A DNA stretch of 64,000 nucleotides from Mactromeris polynyma. Lineage: Eukaryota > Mollusca > Bivalvia > Venerida > Mactridae. The DNA lies in NCBI GenBank assembly GCA_032209605.1, contig JASFXZ010000037.1:1860001-1924000 (forward strand). Reading direction: 5' to 3'. Below the pieces are notes generated by a model that worked only from the letters and a program-made list of their open reading frames with translations, did no database searches and had not been told where the DNA came from. Positions 24,434 through 36,817 of the stretch are shown one piece after another (positions within the stretch are counted from its first letter, which is position 1; every line of letters begins with the position of its first letter). The position numbers and the translations under genes are program-made.

Positions 24434-25623
24434 GACTATTTTGTGTGATAGCAATGCTAGTCATCTGTCAAATTCAGCGGGATCACTAGCATCATCAATA
24501 TCACCATCAGTAACAGCAGCACCAGTAGCGTCAAAGTCAGCACAAAATGTAATCATTAAGAGAAATTCATACTCATATTAAGCAAAATGGTTTAGAAAAA
24601 AATGGTTTCTGTAGTACAAAACATGCGATAACCACGTTCACTCTCCCTATTACTCGAATAGAGACAATCGTACATAATACTCTCCTGGCAGGAACATATG
24701 TTTACATTGGAGCTGACACAAACATAATCATCTTCAGCTGAAGAATTTGTTTCTTTTTCAAACAAATGTCCTGTATAGACATGTTTTAAACATTGTTTGA
24801 TGTTCCTTCTTCATTTATTGATTTAATGCACTTTTTCATATTTAACGCACCAATTGTTTGCTAGGCCGACGCATGTACCAGTAATTGCAGCACTTTTACT
24901 ACGACTAAAACCTGCACATCTGACAAAACCAAAGTATGCAAGGTAACGTAAATGTGTATATAAGTCGCTTATTTCAACAAGGGTTGAGAGTTAACAACTG
25001 TCTTGTTAAGATTGTAATACGTCGTGCTATGAATGAAACTACAAATGTACATCAATTGCATTCTCAAATTGTTGTTAACTACACATTAAGTGAGTCTTGA
25101 CTAAAATGGCAGACTTTAACTGCTACATTATAAGCTTAATTCTTTTTAATTTTTAGCAAGTCAATACAAATTGTTTCAGAGTTTTACTGACACGGTGCTT
25201 GCAATATATACAATGAGAAATTGTCGCATTATTCGGCTTTTAACTTTGTATACTAGTATTTATACATTGATATATACTTGTTCATTACCATCTCCGTAAG
25301 CAACTTCAAGATACTTTGTATGTACTCTCCTACACAGCGCACATGATAATGCACAATGAAGCCGACTAAATAACCGTTCGATAATGTAGGAGAGTACATG
25401 GTGTGTTGTTACTACAAGAAACGAGAAAACCACCCCGAGTGGAGTTGACACATAAACCTTCGGTTGTAGTACGACTGCCTGCAACTCATCTGCCAGTACT
25501 GTGGACTGTTGTTTTGAAGACAAGTATAATCCGTTAGCTGAACCCAAAAAGTCAAAAGCGACAACAATGTTCGGAAATCTGATGTCAATTACAATCATTG
25601 TGATGTTAGCGCATTACGTGTAA
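24434..25623 (+). pseudogene. Gene C: pseudogene of the gene D Ly6-like family
   Basis: Three exon remnants align with gene D: 24434-24548 (signal and linker), 24847-24942 (first half of the LU domain) and 25419-25623 (second half and GPI signal). Lesions are independent. (1) Relative to gene D, a 1-nt loss just after the signal-peptide TGT codon puts the Ser/Ala-rich linker out of frame. (2) The exon-4 acceptor AG is now AC. (3) TAG occurs in frame at 24862-24864. (4) TAA replaces a Tyr codon at 25453-25455. (5) The last LU cysteine is Tyr. (6) No exon 3 counterpart is seen. (7) Promoter and exon 1 are absent: C reads straight across at about 18464 where D holds 1.07 kb. The TAG could act as a replacement acceptor that keeps phase, but the other lesions remain. 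Confidence 0.8.
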
Positions 25624-26440
25624 CTAGTTGTGTGATATCTGTATTCAACTTTTATGAGAAACGTAAATTTAAAAACAATATTTCAATTCAAACTGACAAC
25701 AAATCATACGGCCTCATTCCATTCTTTGTGTAGTCATATATGAGTTTTATATCACATGGATTGTATAAAGACATTAAAATATAAAAATAAGTACCACCCA
25801 AGTCTTGTAAGGCTGATCATCACTCTATCTTCAATTCAGGAACATCTTTCAGGATTGTGCCTGCTTAAACTTTCTAAAACTATTTTTCTGATGTTCCACA
25901 AAATACTTCGCTGACGATTTTTCTCTCTACCTTTCAATAACATATTTTATTTTAGACCTTACAAAGACATAGTGCAGTAGATGTATTGATAACCGTTTAT
26001 ACAGTTCATTAGTTTAAAACACTATATATATGTCATATTGTGATTGTGTTCTTTGTTACTGGATTGTGTCCAGCATGGATTTTTGTACTTGGTACTTTAC
26101 ACGTGGCACACACAGACTCGTATGTTTACTATGACTAGTAACATTTAGTAAGTGTCGTCTTGTCACATGTTTTGCAGAATCCGTCCATATCTTTTCCACT
26201 TTTATGTTATTTGCTTTCTTAAATTAAATAAAACTCTTCGTAGTGGCAGTTATTTTATTTTTATTAAAGTAGGTTCACCAAAATATTCCATTCGAAATGT
26301 GCATACATCAACAAGATCTTCCAACTTTCTTAAATATAATAAACTTATGCCTACAAGGACCCGAACATAATTCTTAAAGACATTATCATATGTCCTGTCC
26401 TGCCATATCTACGTATGTACCATTGAACCTCTTTAAATGC
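25624..26440 (+). other. 3' flank of gene C, homologous to gene D 3' flank
   Basis: Aligns with 46346-47120 ('cagtagatgtattgataacc', 'cattgtgattgtgttctttg'-like) and includes AATAAA at 26227-26232. From about 26346 it matches 48856-48920, showing that about 1.7 kb was inserted downstream of D or lost from C. No gene. Confidence 0.65.
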
Positions 26441-26799
26441 CTTATGTTTTATGGATTGTTGTTTTCCCGGAGGTCTTATGTATGAGGCGTTCCCTGTAGT
26501 ACTTTATTCTCCATCCTTTACTTAAAATCGTATCGGCAGTAGATTTATATCTCATTATGTCAGGAGTATAACCCTCCAAAGAAACTGATAAAATTAACAA
26601 CTGTTATGAATGTTTCGAATTTTGTTTATACTGATCTCTATAAAAAGACGGTTTTGTTATTCCTGTATCTAACATAGAGTTGACACAAATTTTTAAATTT
26701 CGCCAGCTCTTAGTCTGGCATAGGTCATGTTTTTTGGCGGCTGCATGGGTTTGGTTCGAGCTGTGCTCGGAACTAGTCAAATATCGACACATTGATTAA

Positions 26800-29630
26800 C
26801 AGGTCAACATTTTTGCAAAAAATAGTTTTATAAGTCAACATAGCAAATGGCAACAGTCCCACATGAATCAGGGCTGGAAGATGAAGGAGCGTGCACGGAG
26901 GCTAACGGATATACCATTGTGGGTACGTATGGTAGTGTATGCGATTCCATCGGTTACATTGCCGTCAAGAAATTCCATCAGGGATAAAATGCTACACCAT
27001 TAGTACTGTACATATTATTACAGCCCAGGATTCGGACCAGTCTTCGATTCCATACCTAAAAGACGGTCACCATTAGTATAAATACTGCCATCAATGAGTA
27101 TCACGGAGCAACAGTATAATATACTCGTATCGATATGTTGGTACACAATCGCTCCGACACAATTATGACCTTAACCTTGCTGATACGGAGGTTCTTGTCA
27201 AGACAATTTAATAACAACTGGTATAGTTTCTCGATTAGCCAAACTTTTCATGTTCATGATGTATGTTTAATGGTTTAATACACTGATAATATAATTATTT
27301 CATTTATTTATTATTACATTACACGAGTCGTCTCCACCTCATTTATGGATCGCAAGTTCGTTCAATGTGACTATGTATGGCATTTTGCCGTCACCTAACA
27401 TTTTACTTCATGCATGTACATATATTATTACATACATATAGAATAGATATGTCCTATCCGTTAACTGTTTATACGGATATGTTAGGGTTTTGTATATGGT
27501 AGAACAATTTACCAAACAGGGTATGTTGTGGGTAATGGATAATTGAGTAAGTGAAAGTGTTCGTTCATCGTTATACGCAATATGTCTTCTAATATTCAAA
27601 TTTCAAGATAGAATTCATTGTTCTGTGTGGTTGTACTCTTTATTGTGCAGCACAGTGGTTTTAAATTCGTTCGAGATATAACGGAGTGTATATGGATAAC
27701 AGATTGTGTGTCTATCCTCTAGTAATATTTTCTGCTTTTTATCGACGAAATGTTGGATCACTTAATAGTGGAGCATTCAATCTCGGTATAAATTAATTTT
27801 CCGAATTTGAGTATTACCGACTTCATAAATATTACTTAAAACCAATTTGCTATAGAACGCATTGGCATATTTTTGTTTTGTTTCGTTTCGAAGTCAATCA
27901 ATAGCTTTTTTGTAAAAGCTCTCGCAGAACCGAGCTTAAATTCCGATTTTTGCATTATGTAAGACTGTCATTCACCATTGGACATTATCCAAGGGCGGGT
28001 ACAGCATTTTCAGGTGGTGGAATAAATTATAATTTGTATGAGGTTAAAATGGGTTTTAGTTATTAAGACATGAGAATAAGTATAACCTTCATATCAAATC
28101 ACAAAATTCTAACAAGAATTGACTTGTCTCTTCTATAAAAGACACAATGCCAAACTGTATTCTTATAGCGACTATCCTATTTAAACTTAATAATAATGCT
28201 CTTGTAATGATATATAATCTAGTTTACATTGTGTCAGTTGTCACACAGAGGAAACAGTTCGCTGACGTTGCAAACATTTTCAGAATAAGGACTCATTTTT
28301 CGTAAGGAATGCTTTAGACTTATTATGTTTTGATAAAACCGAGCTTTAAAGTTCGATTGAATTTTAATTCCGCCATCTTTGGTATGGATCACGATGTTCT
28401 GCGTGGCTGCGGGATTTGTTTCGAATCTTCAGCCTTATGACTGATATTAAAACTAACATATTATAATACAGTACAACATCTCCAGAGTAGTACCATCTAT
28501 AGCACTAACCCATAATTGAACAGCATCTTCAATTTTCCAAAGAAAATATTTACTACCAAGATCTTCTTTCTTTATAAACAATGTTCCCAAAATGTTGTTG
28601 CTCTAGAGATGTTTCATTGTACTCCGAGTTTGCCGCAATTCCTTGTAATAAAACCTTCATATAGGATACATTTAAGAACATCTTAGCGTTGACGTTAAGG
28701 CATGATTAACGTACATAGCTTTTAGTTGATTTTGACGCGTCCTAAAGAAAAAAAACGTAGGTATTCACATGATCAAAACCCACTACACAAATATTTAATG
28801 TTATGCAATTAAATCCTTAAACTGGATTTTTTCTAAATTTTAACGATTTTCGTGATAAAATAATCTTTCATTTCGATATAATCTAGACTTATCTTTGATG
28901 AAGTACTATTGTTATTAGAGTTTTGGATGATAAGCATGTCGCATTATTGTTAATCATTATGTATGTATGGACAAATCGCGATTTTATCATCATAAATTAT
29001 ATTATACCGACCACATTAAAGCTACATTATGGTCCAAAAACTAAGACAAATCCTAAATTACAAATCTACGATTGTCAAGTAAATACCTTTCGAAAGTTTC
29101 TACCTATAAATAAGAAATCTATTTGACATACGACCAAATAAATTTAGACGCGGGAACCGTTCGGTATTTAAAAAAGAGTAGTCACTACATACTTCATCAT
29201 TTTCACATCCAATCTCTTAAGTGTTCCGTGTACCAGCGTGTTAAATGAAGCGACTATCAACTTGTTTGCAATGATATTGACATGTCGTTGTATTTTAAAA
29301 GATATAGATGGCATCATTTATTAACTTATAGATTTTAAGTGGACAAGATTGATTGGTGAATTTGTTACATGATTTGTTGAGGATGTTGTACCTTCACTAA
29401 TGACATTATTGTTTCACTGTTTATAAACCAACCTTAGTCCGTGTTTATATCCTACATGAAGTCTGGGTCAAACAATTATATGTCATTTAATTCAATACTC
29501 ACTAAAAATGATCAACTTTTTATTTTTATCTAAGATAACTTAAATTGTTTGTAATTCATCAAATAAAATTAACGACGACTGTTATCCTCGTATTCAATAA
29601 ATGAAGGAGCGTTGAAAGCTGACATTGTTG
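26800..29630 (+). repeat. Dup2: second copy of the duplicon
   Basis: Very similar to Dup3: 'atcagggctggaagatgaag' matches 50027, and 'cagtacaacatctccagagt' matches 53872. It lacks the 450-bp block at 51124-51566 and the Helentron-like insert of Dup3. It also lacks about 150 bp next to a 15-bp direct repeat seen in Dup3 (54922-55086). It is interrupted at 29630 by a LINE. The ORFs 27408-27599 and 28923-29126 are not conserved as proteins. Confidence 0.8.
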
Positions 29631-29631
29631 A

Positions 29632-31925
29632 ACCAATGCAAAACTGCAAAAAATGATTTTTACGCCAAAAAACGAATGTTTAGAAATTATCCGAGCAACG
29701 AAAACAAACAATCTATGTTGCATAGTAGAAACAATTATGTAAGTACTAAACGTAAAAGTAAATATAAGTATGATATGAAACAGCGGACGTATATAAACAA
29801 ATTAAGTTCATCCTGTCCTAGAAAATTCTGGAAATACATAAACAAATTTAAGACCAAACAAAACAACAGCAATGATGTAAGTGAAGAGGATTTTGTCAAT
29901 CATTTCAGTAACATGTTTAAATTAGACAGTGGAAATTTATTCTCAGACGATATATCGGCTGATGATGCAGCAAATATAATTGATATTGAATGCCTTGATA
30001 AACCTTTCTCGGAAGATGAAATTTTAACAACCCTGTCATCATTGTCTCGTAACAAAAGCAGTGGTTGTGATAATATAAATCCTGATTTTTTTATAGACGC
30101 AAAGGATTTCATAACTCCGTATCTTGTTCAAATTTTTAACAAAATATTTATGTCTGGCATCTACCCTGAATCTTGGTCAAAAGCCATCATTGTCCCTGTT
30201 TTTAAAAAAGGAGATAAAACTAATCCGGGTAATTATCGCGGTATTTCTCTCATTAATTCCATGGCAAAAATATTTTCCATATGTTTACGGAACAGATTAA
30301 ATTCCTGGTGTGAACATGAAAACAAATTCAATGAATCGCAATTTGGTTTCCGTGATAAAAGAAGTACGGTAGATTGTGTATTCATTTTACACAGTATTAT
30401 ACAAAGAGTTTTATCCAAAAATAATAGACTGTATTGTGCTTTTATTGACTATAAGTCATGTTTCGATACTATACCCGTGAACGCACTATGGATTAAGTTA
30501 GTACAGGAAGGCATCAGCGGTAAATTTTTAACTATGCTTAAAGCTATATATTCTCGTATTTCCGCCTGTGTTCGAATCGCTAAAAATGGCAATCTATCGG
30601 ATTACTTCGATATTGCGCTCGGTCTAAAACAAGGAGAGCCACTCTCACCGTTGTTATTCATATTATTTGTAAATGACATAAATGAATCACTAGATTTTAA
30701 CAAGTTGACTGAAAATGATCTAAATCAACTATCATTATATTTATTGATGTTTGCTGATGACATTGCCATTTTTACAACCGATAAAAACAGTTTACAATCT
30801 CAACTTGATGCTATTTATATGTACTCACACCGATGGGGATTAACAATAAATGTAAACAAGACCAAAATCTGTATTTTTGAGAAAAGATCGCAAAGGAATA
30901 ATTTTGAATGGCGTATCAATAATGAAATCATCGAAATAGTCGACAGTTTTGTCTATTTAGGCATTAAATTCAATAAGAACGGAAATCTTAGAATAGCTGT
31001 GAAAACTTTAAACGAACAAGCCACTAAAGCAATGAATAACTTACTCGCACTTTTTAAACGAATAAATGTTGATGTTAAAACAAAATTATCATTATTTGAT
31101 AAATTAGTATGTCCAATTATATTGTATGGTTCCCAAGTTTGGGGTATATACAATTTTGATGAAGTTGATAAATTGCAGATAAAATTCTGTAAAATAATAC
31201 TGGGTGTCAGTAAACGTACAGTTAATAATGCAGTGTTAGGAGAACTTGGTAGACTCCCTCTTTCCTTAATTGCATGTCTTAGATCCTTAAAATATTGGAC
31301 CCAAGTATGTAACTGCAACATTCCAGCCGTTCAAGATGCTTTTTATAGTCAATGTTTGGATAATATACCATTAAATAATAAATCATGGGCTTATAAGTTA
31401 AAATCTACATTAGACAATTTAGGACTTTCCGATTATTGGGTGGCAAATAATCCAAAAGTTTTGTATCCACGAATAAAACAAAGATTAATTGACCAATATA
31501 TTCAAACGTGGAGAGCAAATATTAATAATTGTAATCGGCTTAACTATTATTGTCAATTTAAAGATTCACACAGTTTCGAGCCATATCTTCAAAACATCCA
31601 AAATGATCTACTTAGAAAATGCTTAACTAGAATACGCCTTAGTTCACATATGCTAGCTATTGAAACAGGACGATTTAGTAATATACAAAGAGAGGACAGA
31701 CTATGTTTATATTGCAATAATAAACAAGTTGAAACAGAATTTCATTTTTTAATGATCTGTCCTAAGTACCAAAATATACGATCCATTTTTCTAAAACATT
31801 GTGGAAACTTTCCAACGGTAAACAAATTTGTTAATTTATTGAATTCTAAATCTAAAAAAGTTCAATTGACTTTAGCAAAATTTATAAAAAACGCATTTAA
31901 CATTAGAAACAACGGAGAAATTTGA
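29632..31925 (+). CDS. LINE reverse transcriptase ORF, intact, N-terminally truncated
   Basis: An open frame of about 764 codons with no stop, read in frame from the insertion point. Only the RT and C-terminal part of the usual LINE ORF2 is present. Motifs in order, counted from about 29632: SSGCDNINPDFF, KAIIVPVFKKGDKTNPGNYRG, FGFRDKRSTVD, FIDYKSCFDTIP (catalytic Asp, residue about 272), LGLKQGEPLSPLLFILFVND and MFADDIAIF (FADD, about 374-377). Then come NKTKICIFEK and a C-terminal IETGRFSNI block with CLYC...H...C zinc ligands (about 31700-31760). The absence of nonsense codons over 2.3 kb suggests recent insertion. Without the endonuclease this copy cannot mobilise itself. No host start codon or promoter is evident, so host expression is doubtful. 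Confidence 0.85.
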
Positions 31926-32183
31926 TGTACTGTATGTATGAATTATTTTTACATATTCTATCTGTCTGCACAATGATATTTTGATGTAATTAAAATTGTA
32001 TATGTATGTATGTACGATGAAAGTAGTTAAATTGTTAATGTAATATTATTGAATTGCACTAATAATTGTGTATATATGTATGTAATCTCTTTGAGAATAT
32101 TGTAGCCATGTTTTGCATGTGCTGTTGTATATATTGTATTGTTTAGGCCAATGACAATGCTTATTGTCGATATGCCAATAAAC

Positions 32184-32208
32184 TTGAGTTGAGTTGAGTT
32201 GAGTTGAG
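32184..32208 (+). repeat. (TTGAG)5 LINE 3' tail
   Basis: Pentamer tail at the 3' end of the LINE, directly abutting the target duplication. Confidence 0.85.
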
Positions 32209-32486
32209 TTGTTGATCAGTTGATTGTTAATATTGTAATGTGCATTCGCTTCACGCATGATATATCATTAATAACACGCGTGTCACTCGTGACCGGAGCC
32301 TCGTTTTAAAAAGGACGCTATCTTTCGGACAAAGGAATTGGCTCACCCTCGTTTTCATTTAGACGCTTACAGAATCATAACAAAACAAGTCTTTGTGAGA
32401 AGACATTATGCTAGAAATTTAGATAAACTCAATCTCGCCTGCTTTTGAGTGAAGCGTTTTATTTTTTTGTTTTATATATATGATAG

Positions 32487-34855
32487 CAGGGCTAGTACAT
32501 ACCGGGTTATGAATCGGACGGTGCACAGTAGTTTATCATGTCTCGGATGATCACGTGACTCACTACACATCCGGTGCCATTTGCAAATAAAAGTTTTATT
32601 ATAGCGAAGACAAAATGTAAAATGAACTAATTAAAACGCATTCTTTTGCAACATTATTGATTTTTCTGGATGCATTCTTTTGCAACATTATTGATTTTTC
32701 TGGATGAGGTATGTATTCCTTCGTTGATATGTATATATTTAAGACCTCGCTATGCGTAATTAATTCCTTATTTACGATTCGAATGTTAGCGACCAGACTT
32801 GTGAAAAACAATGGACGACGGTCAATTTTTTTATGTAGTATTTTGTAAGTGTTATAATGGTATAATTAAGCAATTAAAACTGTTCAATTACTAGAAAACA
32901 CAAATATCATATTTAATTTTGTGCATTGCACTAGGTCATAAGTGCTCAAATTTAGATATTTAGAAAGAATCAGTGAATTTGGCCAATTTTCGCGTAATGC
33001 GAAAAAAATGGCTTCCTATTTGAAAATTACGTCCATAATTATGTGAAGAATAGCAGTCTAGTACGCCTTGTATCACATAAGATTTTAGTGTTTTTATGCA
33101 AAATAAAGACAGTTTGGTGCTCTGCAGGCAACAGAAATCATGTAATAGTACGTTTAAGTGGTTTTTTTTTTGTCTGAAAACTGATGTTTTTGCTTTTGAA
33201 AGTTCACTGAATTTGTCAATTGGGATTTGATTAGTTCAGTCTTATACTAGTTATTGTAGGCTGTAATAATGTTTTATTGTTAATATGGGTACATAACTTA
33301 AGTTAAGCATAATTATGGACTACCAATTTAGCCATTTATGAGAATGAAATGAGTGATTATCTTTTGTTATAAACTACAAGTCAAGTTTAACAAAAATGCT
33401 TTTATTTAAACGGTCAGAATTTCAGATCTGTATTTTTTTACCTTCCATGCCCAAGTTCTACTAATGGAGATATTATATCAATTCATAGGAATATAAATTT
33501 TAATAAAAAATATGAAAATGCATGATTTTTTTCCGCCATTAAGGCTCATTGCTTGTTATTTATTGAACATGATTACCTTTGGATTTTTTTTCTTCAGATC
33601 ATGGATCAGACTTTGATGCTTTTATGAAGATATGCTTTGCTGGTGGCCAAGTAGATAACAGCTACTCCCCAAATAATTCCACATTGGAGACTACAGACAG
33701 TGATGGCTGCTCAGCTATGTGATTTTAGACAAACCATACCGATACTTAATAAATAAATATAAAAGAATACACACATTTGTTGTCAATGCATTAAATGCTG
33801 CAAAGGAAAGTACCTTTTTTATTGTAGCAGACTTCTATGGAAGACTCGTATCGACCTCAATGGACAAGTCATGGCAGTTGAAAGAAATTACATGTACATG
33901 GTGTGGTTTCACATGCAGACACAGTTTCACGTGCAGACACAGGGCTGCAATCTCTATTTTGGGGACTGGGATTGAGAGCCCTGGACAGGGAAATTTTGGG
34001 TTTTCTATCACAATACATATTAATTTTATATTGAAGGTTCACTAATAAAATGACAACTTGCGACTCATAAGCATTGTAAGCATGAAACGGTATTTTTGCG
34101 GAACATCTCGAGCTAATTACTTAATCAATGTGATTGAAAAATGTCAAACAACAAGTAAAGATCAATCGAATATAATTGCTGACACAAACATCGTATTAAA
34201 TGACGAAGTTGTATAAAGGCTTGGACTTTATATAGAAACGATAATGAGTCACACAAAATTTGATATCTAGGTTCGGACACATCTTTAGTAAATCATTTTT
34301 CATTTAATGTGGTAGTCAGTGTGATAAAAAATTAAGATCTGTTTAGAAATGAATTCCAAATTTTTCATTATTTCGCGGGTAGCATACCAATTTGCAATTG
34401 TTCTTTTTAATATATTTTTTACGAACCTTTATGATATGCGAACGGTAATTTAGTTATTTACGAGCTGATGCGGTGCTTGATTTTAATTGTTAAAGACATT
34501 ACATGATATTTTAAAGACTGACACGAGTCTAGTAATGGGTCATATGCCATAATAGACGTTACCTGTGAATGCCATTAACATGTGATAATTTAAATAACAT
34601 TATACTGTCTTACTTAAGATGATATATTTCCTAAATCATCATTTCTTTGTTATATAAATATAAAATATAGCAATTAATGGTCAGTATACAAATATTTACA
34701 CATAAAAACGAAGTGAAACGCGTCGTCTACTTAGAGCGTGTTATCTACCATATCGTGAGATTTATGCATAGGCAAAAACGCGAGCCGAGGGAGGATAAAT
34801 CGATAAGAGATAGCGTTATATAGACTTATCCATAACCCGGTATGTACTAGCCCTG
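32487..34855. mobile_element. TIR DNA transposon, 2369 bp, family unassigned
   Basis: A perfect 25-bp terminal inverted repeat begins CAGGGCTAGTACATACCGGG (32487) and ends as its reverse complement at 34855. It is flanked by the 7-bp direct repeat ATGATAG (32480-32486 and 34856-34862). Inside is a 36-bp tandem duplication (about 32639-32710). The longest ORF, 33719-34045, shows no transposase motif. CAGGG-type ends recall hAT elements, whose duplications are usually 8 bp; P-like is an alternative. Probably non-autonomous. Confidence 0.85.
32639..32710. repeat. 36-bp tandem duplication inside the DNA transposon
   Basis: 'gcattcttttgcaacattat' and the following 'tgatttttctggat' occur twice in a row. 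Confidence 0.9.
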
Positions 34856-35117
34856 ATGATAGTGATTACCCACATATGTGGTTTTATTGATATTTGAGAT
34901 TATTTTATATGCGGTTTATTAACCACTTTTGTCTCCATATTGAAGATTTTGAGATTATTTTTATATGTTTAGAACTTGTCTTTTTGTCATATAGAAATTT
35001 GATCGTCATTTATAAAAATAAATGACATGTACACTAGTGTTGATTTAACTTAGTCGGCAAATAGAACCAGATCAGTTTAATTGTCTGTGCTGTGGCTAAG
35101 TGGTGAAGCAAAAGTTT

Positions 35118-35470
35118 ATTAACATGGATGTGTGAGTTCACGACTTATGCAATACGTAATGTTGAACTATATTGAAACAGACTATACTGTGTCTATGACT
35201 TATCACACTACGGAGTTATTTATTATTATTCGGAACACCTCGGCATTATTGGCTCTGCCGAATACCGCCGAGTAGTTACGATTGATGCAGTCTCATACGC
35301 TGTGATCTTCCTTTACCGGTCTCGGAGTTTCTATAGTATAGCGTAATTGAATGACATTTAGGCATTTTTTATGTTGTACAACCAATTTTAAGCTTCAGAT
35401 TGCAACAAATTTGCAAACTTCAAGTTGAGCGGTTCATCTTTTTTTAAAGATATTTCTTGTTTTCAATTGT
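35118..35470 (+). repeat. Dispersed repeat, second copy of 3426-3780
   Basis: From 'catg.atgtgtgagtt' through 'gaatgacatttaggcatttt' to 'tttaaagatatttctt'. Lies upstream of the gene D promoter. Confidence 0.7.
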
Positions 35471-35749
35471 TTACAAACACATCTACCTACAGGGGAATAT
35501 CATCAATATATATAAGATTGCTGTATTCTCCTCTATAGTACTACTAACGGAGTTTAAGGCTTTTTACATCTAGCTTATTATTGAAACATTACAATATATA
35601 TAAGAGAAATACAAAATTCTTCGCATTAACATTTTTGGCAATGACACCTGCTTTATGCGAGTCCGTAAGAAATAGTAGTTTTCCTCAGAAATGCATAAAA
35701 ATGCATGCAGGTTAAAAACCTCATCAATTTACTCCAACGCCAGAAAGCA

Positions 35750-36817
35750 TCAAAACACCCATTTTAAACGTTTATTCTAAAGAAGGGAATGAAGCTGCTT
35801 ACTAATGACGACTGATACAGTTTTCTGTGCATCTCCCCATCCACTAGGTAACTAGCACGGATAATTAGCGAGTGTGACTATGTTTGGTGTCCGTAAATGT
35901 GCATCTCTTATCTACTAAAATAACCAACCTTTTGAAAAAGATGATTTTAACGCCTTGACTTATGATTTATCATGTTTTCAAGTTAAATGTTTTGAGCGAA
36001 CGTGTCGATAACATCGCCTTAGAGCAAAAAGCTCAATTTGATGAGTCAACATTCCTGGCAGTCCCCGAGTTATGTAATATCAACCTTTAATGTCATCAAG
36101 ACAAACATTGAAACGTGTTTGAACGAATGATACGAACAGTGCTGATTGGGAAGAGATAACATGTGCAAACATTGTTTCCGGTATAAAAGACCCGGCAAAA
36201 GCGTATTACCGCATTATTCCCAGGCGAGACTTTGGTGATAATTTACGGATACCACTTTAATAAGGACTGAAACATGGACTGTAAAATACATTTCGGTGAG
36301 TAGTACAGAACATTTTCGGAATAATTGTATTAATAGTCTGATATAAATTTGTAAAACATGGTGTATGGAAACTGCTAAAAACTAAATTATTGTCCTGGTG
36401 GTGATGGTGACTGGTGAAGCTAGTATGGTATAATTAAAACAGACACAAATGTTGTCGAAAAGGGGCTTTATTTCTTAAAGCCGAAACATTGTTACATTAT
36501 ATACCAATATAAGTTTGAATTAGGACATATATGGGCAAGAAATAGCGCCTTATTAGAACAAATGTTATGATAAAAATCGAAAACTCATGAAACAAGAGAT
36601 AATAAGAAATAAACATATTTGCGCAGATGTATCAAAAATAAATAGTTATGTCCACTTTATTCTACGTGGTTTGGTGCATTTGTAAGTAAGAAAAGTATAG
36701 TCTACAAATAAATTACTGTCAACTTTCAACATAATTATGTTTAATAGCTGACATCAAACTCAATTAAAGAGTATCAACAGTTAAATGAATCTAACTGGAT
36801 CCTTTCGTGTCAATGCA
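35750..36817 (+). other. Promoter/exon-1 block present in D and absent from C
   Basis: The flanks (ending 'cagaaagca' at 35749, resuming 'gcaaatcatgattacag' at 36815) are continuous in the C locus at 18455-18475. GCA occurs at both edges, which fits a microhomology deletion in C. The block contains the gene D TATA box and first exon. Confidence 0.7.
36182..36189 (+). promoter_or_regulatory. TATA box of gene D
   Basis: TATAAAAG lies 92 bp upstream of the gene D ATG, in a locally GC-richer stretch. The start site is predicted near 36212. Confidence 0.65.

Larger units (their letters stand above)
29631..32208 (+). mobile_element. Young 5'-truncated LINE insertion
   Basis: Boundaries are exact because two uninterrupted copies of the target exist (18230 and 55220 read 'gacattgttgatcagta'). 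Here the target is split as gacattgttg | insert | ttgttgatcagt, with a TTGTTG target duplication (29625-29630 and 32209-32214). The insert lacks ORF1 and the endonuclease, carries one open RT frame, and has a short 3' UTR ending AATAAACTTGAG with about five TTGAG units (32184-32208). Clade not assigned. Confidence 0.88.

Noticed and set aside
25260..25598. 112-codon minus-strand ORF
   Set aside because: Antisense shadow of the gene C exon-5 remnant; no domain.
30953..31321. 122-codon minus-strand ORF
   Set aside because: Antisense shadow of the LINE RT frame.
33719..34045. 108-codon ORF inside the TIR transposon
   Set aside because: No transposase motif or recognisable domain; the CRHSFTCRH part comes from a short internal repeat.
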